NCBI GenBank assembly: GCA_030268105.1
Contig: BSDZ01000011.1
Coordinates: 4,551,001 to 4,615,000, forward strand
Reading direction: 5' to 3'
Origin: Volvox africanus
Taxonomy: Eukaryota; Chlorophyta; Chlorophyceae; Chlamydomonadales; Volvocaceae
Length of the DNA: 64,000 bases
The position numbers and the translations under genes are program-made. The notes under the pieces were generated by a model. The model was not told the DNA's origin. It made no database searches and saw only the letters and a program-made list of their open reading frames with translations. Position 1 is the stretch's first letter. Each line of letters begins with the position of its first letter. Below are positions 58,401 to 64,000 of this stretch, piece by piece.

Positions 58401-61400
58401 GAGGAGGGCCCGATTGCAGATACGGTCAGGAATGAACCTGGAAGCGAAGATGGTGAACGCATAGGTGATAACAGTAACAAGGTCTAAACCCTACACACAG
58501 CAGTTATTACATAGCCATTCATATTCCATTTCGGAACACCAATTTTTGAACCCTAAATATAAATGCAGTATACCTGTTGTAGGAGTTCTTAACCCGAACG
58601 TTCATCTTGCCCGAGCGGATGGCGGGCTGCATGGCCTGCGGGTGCAGCACCTGCGCCCCAAAGTATGCCAGCTCTGTGGCCTCCTCGAAGGTCAGCTCCG
58701 TCACCGGTCGCGTGGAGGGCACGATGCGGGGGTCTGAAGTGAGGACGCCTGCGCCGCAAGCACGAATACACGAGAGAGGAAACCCCGGCCGGGGACAGCT
58801 GAGCTTCAGAGGGAAACTTAAAAACGTGTTGCAACCAGCGAAGAATACATCATGCAACACCTGGCTTCCCTTCGGTCCGGCAGAGCCCTGATCGCCCCTC
58901 GATATCTCGTCTCCTCAGTCCCTGCCTATGGAGCCAGACGAGGGACCGAGGGGTGGGGAATGCTGCGCCCCTCGGGATCCACCCAATGAGGCAATGGCAC
59001 TCCGAATGTTTCACCTGCCATGTTTTGCGGCCTCGGGGTAAGCCCCCCCCCGCCCCTTCATATTCTTGGTCAGAAAACCTTGCCTTATCTTGTCAGTAAC
59101 ACGCCCTGTTCCTACCGGCACCTTTCTTGCCACAAATTCATTTCTCACCATCCACATCCTTCCAGACCTGCACCTCAGGTAGCCCCAGGGCGGCGCCCAA
59201 CACAGTCGCCGTCAGGTCAGAGCCACCGCGGCCCAGAGTAGTGATGGCGCCTGGGGTGATGAATGAGAGGGCAATCCTCACGAGCTCCGTATTCTTAAAA
59301 GGAACCATACGGCCCGGTGCAATTCCTTTCAAGTGATGAAAAATGAGTTCTGCACAAAAACAGGGGACTAACAATATACTACAATGCGCTTTAAACCATA
59401 GTTACCATCTTGCGCTTTAAACCCATAATTAGTAGTATCGTTGAAGTATAATATTACGTTACATATATATAATATAAATATTATAATCATGGGTGCGGCG
59501 TTGAAATAAAACGAAAACCTGAGCCCCACGCGAATGCCGTACCTGAAACTTGTCCGCGGCCCAGGAAGCCAGTGACGATGGGGATCTCCACTGGCTGTCC
59601 CGGCTTGGGTGCCAGCGCGGCGGCAATTGCGGGGAGGGACGCCTCGTAGATGACGTCAGCATTGGTGAAGTCGTCCGTGGTGGTCAGACCCAGGTCCCAG
59701 GCGTCGTGCTGGCGAGCAGGCACACCCTGATTGGGTACATGAGCCGAGGATGCCGGGCTGCTACTTGGCAAAATGCTGTGTTACTCGACGTCTTACAGTG
59801 TTGAACGGCATGGGTCATTTGATATCGACGCGCGACCCGGCAATGCCTCCCCTGAGAACTGCGTCCTGGATCTATCCCCCCTTTTCTTTAAATGTTCATC
59901 GACAGACCAGAAGCATTACTGCTCACCTGCGCTCGGAGGTAGGAAGCGAAGATGCGGGTGGCCAGACGCTCGCCGAATGATACCAAGCTGTCCTTAGCGC
60001 GGGGAGTGAGGTCCTGCGTTGTGCATGGATTTTCACCCAGACAAAAAGAGTTTGATAAGACAGTAGGCCCAGTCCCTTCCTCAGCAATTACATGTGACGA
60101 GGTGACGAGATGACTCGCCTGCATGATGGAAATACCGATCAGCAACTGCTGGAGCTCATTGATGAGCCGTTCCACTTCAGACCGCACCGCAGGCTCAATG
60201 CCCAGATCGTCACACGTGTCCAGGTGCAACTTGCGGATGTTCCTGTGAACATCCGCGGAACGACGTAATTCAGAATGAACACACTGATTATCCTGGCAGA
60301 TGCTTCCATACAGGAAAGGACGGGGATGGATAAAAGGCAGGGCACTAGCGTAGGAAATAGACGGCTTGAATGCAATATATTTTCCTCGTAATATGGAGTC
60401 CAATTTCGAGTACAGATTGAGTAACGAAAGCATATCTTCCATAACAATGGTCATAGACGATGGCAAATATGAGGCAGTTTTTGAGCCTTTTTAGCCCCTT
60501 CAGAACATAGGAAACCTATAAAACACCTTCCCCAACATTCTTTTGAAATTTGACGTAGAAGTCTTTGATCATGAGGTTTGCAACATCGACGGCAATAGGA
60601 TGCAGAAGGCACTACATTTGCAATACCCGGTACTTAAGGTACTACACCTCATACACACGATCCCACAATATTCGGTGGTCAAAAAATGCATCTTCTGTGA
60701 AATTTGCCAGCCCTGTAGGCCCCGTGCCCCGAGAGCAGGAAGAGGGCCTCGAACCACGGGAAGTCTCTTTAAACCCATTCATGACATTTGTGACATCTCT
60801 ATTATCTTCGCCTAAACGAAGACCTAATTAGGAGGCCTTCCGACTGGTTCTCAGATGAATCTTAGGTTGTATGTTGGCCCAGACGCACGCGCAAGTCTTC
60901 CAGGCGACATGAGTCACCGAGGATGGGGCGAGTGCGTGAATGTGCGCTAAATGAAAAAAGAGAGAAAGACAAGGGTTTTCCAGCGGGACATTACCAGCAC
61001 GCGACGTGTGTAAGGGTGCAAAGGAGGTGGGGCTGTGCAGGCTGAACGACACCGGCCAAAGAATCGGCCCCCCTGGCAAACCCTTGCGTCAAACAAACCG
61101 TGATTTGCACCACTCCCGCAGTAACTAACAGACGCCGCGGTTACTCCCTAGCCCAGATGGATACGGCAGTACCGTATATATAAATAAATGCTATGCAAAC
61201 GAATGTAGCTACGTGGATGCAATGGAGCAGCAGCAGTCTATTTGACCATTCTGGCAATTAAGCTATTTGCGACCGTAACATGATAGGGACTCACTTCAGG
61301 GGCTGAAGGTCGCTAATATGGTCCATGCTCGTTTTCAGCGCCAGATCACCACATTCCAACAGCATATTTGTGGTCTGCATAGAGAGTAAACCCAGACCAG

Positions 61401-62191
61401 GTTAGCAATCCGACAAGCAATCAGGTCGACAACCTAAGCGGGAAGTAGATTGTTGGTTCATCTCTTAGTTGTCGTGATTCGGTTGTTAACGGCTGCCGGT
61501 GTCGGTATGAGGCTTTTGCCCTGCCGTGGGTGTAGGTGTCTTAACCGTCCTCCGTAAAACCCAGCCAGGGCCATGTGACTTAATCCAACTTATCTTACCT
61601 TGCCCATTGCGGACAGCACAACGCAAGGCAAGTATTGCGGGAAGCTGCAGATAATGTCCGCGACCTCCCGCATGCGCTCCGCGTCGCGAACAGATGAGCC
61701 GCCAAACTTGTAGACGACATTCACCTAAAGGCAATGGTAGGAAGGGATGACGAAGCCAACCAGCCGTGTAGCTTGAGACCGAGAATTCGAAGAACCGCGA
61801 CGGCGGTCCTACGAAATGTTTCAGGAAAACTTATAAAAGCCTGTTGTAAAAGCAACACTTTTGTCCTCCTTGTAATAACAAATTCAGCCGAAACAACATA
61901 TTCTCTAATAATGATGATTCAAGTAAATGGGGGCTGGTACAAGTCAATGAGACCTGCCTGCAAAACACCCTGGCCAGGAGCCTGATGATGGCGGGGAGCT
62001 TCGACAGCAGCAGCTTGTGCCAGCACATTCAAGCGACCCACGCTTCGCCTGACATCCCGAAGCGACGGCCGAGAACAAACGACGCTGGCTAATGGAAGAG
62101 GCACATTTATTGCATTTCGGGACAGAAGACAAAGCAGACATCTATGCTGAGGTCGAAAAGCAACCTGAGACCAAAGCGGACTTTGAAGCAT
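55459..62191 (-). CDS. Aspartate kinase (monofunctional, ACT domains, plastid)
   Basis: Eleven exons (62191-61967, 61724-61599, 61374-61295, 60242-60119, 60013-59927, 59726-59543, 59250-59149, 58748-58574, 58395-58200, 56332-56162, 55698-55459) give 569 residues. It phosphorylates aspartate, the first step toward lysine, threonine and methionine in the plastid. The N-terminal exon is Arg/Ser/Leu-rich like a transit peptide. Kinase motifs are VVYKFGGSS (Lys about 81), SFGERLATRIF, TTLGRGGSDLTA and VWKDVDGVLTSDPRI. After about residue 370 come two ACT-type regions (LTSIVLKSNVTLVDI and VSVSLTLDP; then ISLICNVEKTSE, GINVLMMSQGASKTNISLVV). They usually bind lysine for feedback inhibition. There is no homoserine dehydrogenase domain, so it is monofunctional. 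Least certain are the exon 1 donor (GTTTTG) and the last 15 residues, where a donor TCG|GTATGC could lead to another short exon. Intron 4 uses a GC donor. Confidence 0.92.
60014..60118 (-). other. GC-AG intron of 105 nt with open reading frame
   Basis: Intron 4 of the aspartate kinase gene starts with GCGAGT after CAG and ends with GCAG. It is 105 nt, a multiple of three, and has no in-frame stop, so retention would add 35 residues between IGISIMQ and DLTPRAKD. Plant enzymes are continuous here, which supports splicing. Confidence 0.75.
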
Positions 62192-62442
62192 TCTGTCGAT
62201 CAGCCGACAGTTTAGCGGCCAAGATTAACTGTCAGTAATTCGTCTGCTCCAAGGCCTAGGGCCTCAGGCATGAACGTTTGATTCAGTAAAAGAAAGAGGA
62301 GATGCCATCCGTGGAATTTTGCCTGGCTCTGTCTTATGCAAAATGCTCCGAAACCAAGAGTCTTGAGTGATCGATTTCAAAACTAAATTTTAAAAATGAT
62401 GAAGATTTGTATTTCACAAGACAATTTCCGCTTTCGGCAACA
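62192..62442. promoter_or_regulatory. Probable bidirectional promoter, aspartate kinase / YbaB
   Basis: 251 bp between divergent start codons of two presumed plastid proteins. Space for both promoters is very tight. No clear TATA box. Confidence 0.5.
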
Positions 62443-64000
62443 ATGGCTCTTGCTGCTAGATCGATGCGCGCCCACCTGGGTTTCCAATTCCGGCCCACTG
62501 CTTGCCGCGTCGCTGTCCCCAGGTTAGATACCACACGTAGCTCTTAAAGGACAATATTTATACCGTTATTTATGGACTTTACCCGATCACGCATAACTAA
62601 TTGCGACCTCTTACAACCCATTCCTTTTAGCTGCAGGCGCCAGCGCGCGCAGCTTCAGGTCAATGCCTTATTTGGCGGCGGGGGCCAGGTTGGTGCAGGG
62701 TGTCAAAGTACACCTTTGGTAATTCATGCCACTGAACAAGGTGGCGGCCCATCTGGCGGTGCACTCGCACTTCTGTTCACGTTGATGGCTTCAACAATAT
62801 GCAGGGAGGCGGTGGCAACCCATTTGATATGAAGAATCTCATGGAGAGCGTTAAGAAGGCCCAACAACTTGTGCAGACCGAAACAGCACGCGTGCAAACC
62901 GAACTTGCGAAGTAAGATATTTCTTCCTTGCAGTCCTTAATTAATCCTCGCATATGGGTCGCAATCTGTGCTTTCCAGCGTATTGCGACAACTATAGCGG
63001 ATGAATGCTATCCCGGTCTTGTGATTTCTGACCTTTTTACTCCCCCGGCTGATGTCGTACTGTTTCCGTGCCACAGCACGGAGTTTGAGGGCTACGATGA
63101 GGAGGAGACCGTTCGGGTGCGTAGGGAGAACATTTTTGAAATAAACTGAAATAATTGACCAGAAATGAAGGATCTGGCCGGCAAGTTTGCACATGTGTAT
63201 CTTGATTTCGTATCCAGTGTGACCTTTTGCGTCATTGTGCACCTTCTGGGTGACCTCGCTGCTTACTAGGTGACCATGTCGGGAAACCAGGAGCCCCGCA
63301 GCGTGGAGATTACGCAGGAGGCGTTGGCTGCAGGCGCTGAGGTGGGAGAGACAATCTTGCGGTGGATCCCATACCAGACCCATAGCGAATATGTTGTTGT
63401 CAGGTCTTAGGTGTGTGCTACTGTTATAATGAGGCAGCAGGGCCGAAACCCGTTTCGTGAGTTGGGTTCTGGAATTTGGGGCATGTTGCGATCCAATTGT
63501 CGGTAACTGCGATCTTAGGGACTGTTGGTGGTGGCTACGATTATTGAGAATGTGGCTAATGCCGGCTGTCATGGATTGGCCGAAGGGTCTCTGAGCTGAG
63601 GCCTCCTTTCCATTCCGTTTGGATTGTTCGTAGGAATGCTCCCGGCGTACGACGGAGGCTATGCGTGATGCGCACAAAAAGAGCGTTGCGGTGAGTCACA
63701 CGTAGTGGTTTCAGTTTCAGAGGCCGTAAGGGAGAGGTCCTGTGGGGGCACCCCATGTAGTGGACCCGCGCGTGGTTCCGGGGCCTCCTTGGGAGAAGGC
63801 AAATGTGGGGAGTCATTTCCTTTTACCAAAGAAAATGAAGCATACAAGATTGTAGTGAGACAATTGGCGTCAGATACAATTTCAATGGATGATATTTCAT
63901 ATTTCGTTTTTTTATCACGAAGCACGCATGGGCGCAGCTGCCCTCGCGAGGGAAATCGCTGCACATCTCATCACAGGTATCGTTCGTTTTTGTGAGGTCA
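62443..64000 (+). CDS. YbaB/EbfC-family nucleoid-associated protein, plastid, 3' end outside window
   Basis: Resolved exons are 62443-62522, 62631-62688, 62805-62911, 63077-63116, 63270-63341 and 63634-63690, with every phase closing. At least one more exon lies further on or beyond the window. Bacterial YbaB/EbfC binds DNA as a dimer; plastid homologues (STIC2 type) are implicated in nucleoid function and protein targeting. The N-terminus MALAARSMRAHLGFQFR is a typical plastid transit peptide. Then come a Gly-rich segment with NPFDMKNLMESVKKAQQLVQTETARVQTELAK, TEFEGYDEEETVRVTMSGNQEPRSVEITQEAL and TEAMRDAHKKSVA, which match the family order: long helix, beta strands, helix. Residues CSRRTTEAM at the start of exon 6 are less conserved. 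Confidence 0.9.

Overview
This is nuclear DNA of a eukaryote, most likely a chlorophyte green alga and probably a volvocine or Chlamydomonas relative. The protein-coding genes are cut by many short GT-AG introns. TGTAA (the chlorophyte poly(A) signal) lies near the 3' end of several genes. Telomere-like CCCTAAA/TTTTAGGG tracts, (CA)n and (GA)n tracts and minisatellites are common. The gene set contains typical algal families: an F-box/ankyrin protein, a fungal/algal-type plasma-membrane H+-ATPase, GT61 and DUF604-type glycosyltransferases, and a secretory sulfotransferase. Gene models below were built by hand: exons were joined at GT/AG sites where the phase closes and the protein family stays continuous. 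No alignment or transcript data were available.

Layout, left to right: plasma-membrane P-type H+-ATPase (-, 3' end outside the window); intronless ribosomal protein eL33/L35Ae (-); S9 oligopeptidase B-like serine peptidase (-); divergently, IBA57/YgfZ-type Fe-S assembly protein (+); a GT61-family secretory glycosyltransferase (+); a secretory sulfotransferase (+); a YeeE/YedE sulfur-compound transporter (-); an F-box-like/ankyrin-repeat protein (+); a GT31/DUF604 Fringe-like glycosyltransferase (-), divergent from a TXNDC9/phosducin-like thioredoxin-fold protein (+); a cysteine-type glutathione peroxidase (-); a plastid aspartate kinase with C-terminal ACT domains (-), divergent from a plastid YbaB/EbfC nucleoid-associated protein (+, running off the right end).

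That is 13 genes in 64 kb. Between them lie seven intergenic stretches of 0.8-3.5 kb without a convincing gene, some carrying satellite-like or dispersed repeats. Functionally, 18-45 kb is notable: two Golgi-type glycosyltransferases, one sulfotransferase and one sulfur-compound transporter lie within about 27 kb. This could reflect sulfated extracellular-glycan metabolism, but the clustering may be coincidental. Three divergent gene pairs are separated by only about 215-330 bp and probably share promoters. The most unusual sequence-level feature is a perfect 14-bp inverted repeat with a 4-nt loop that contains the start codon of the GT61 gene.
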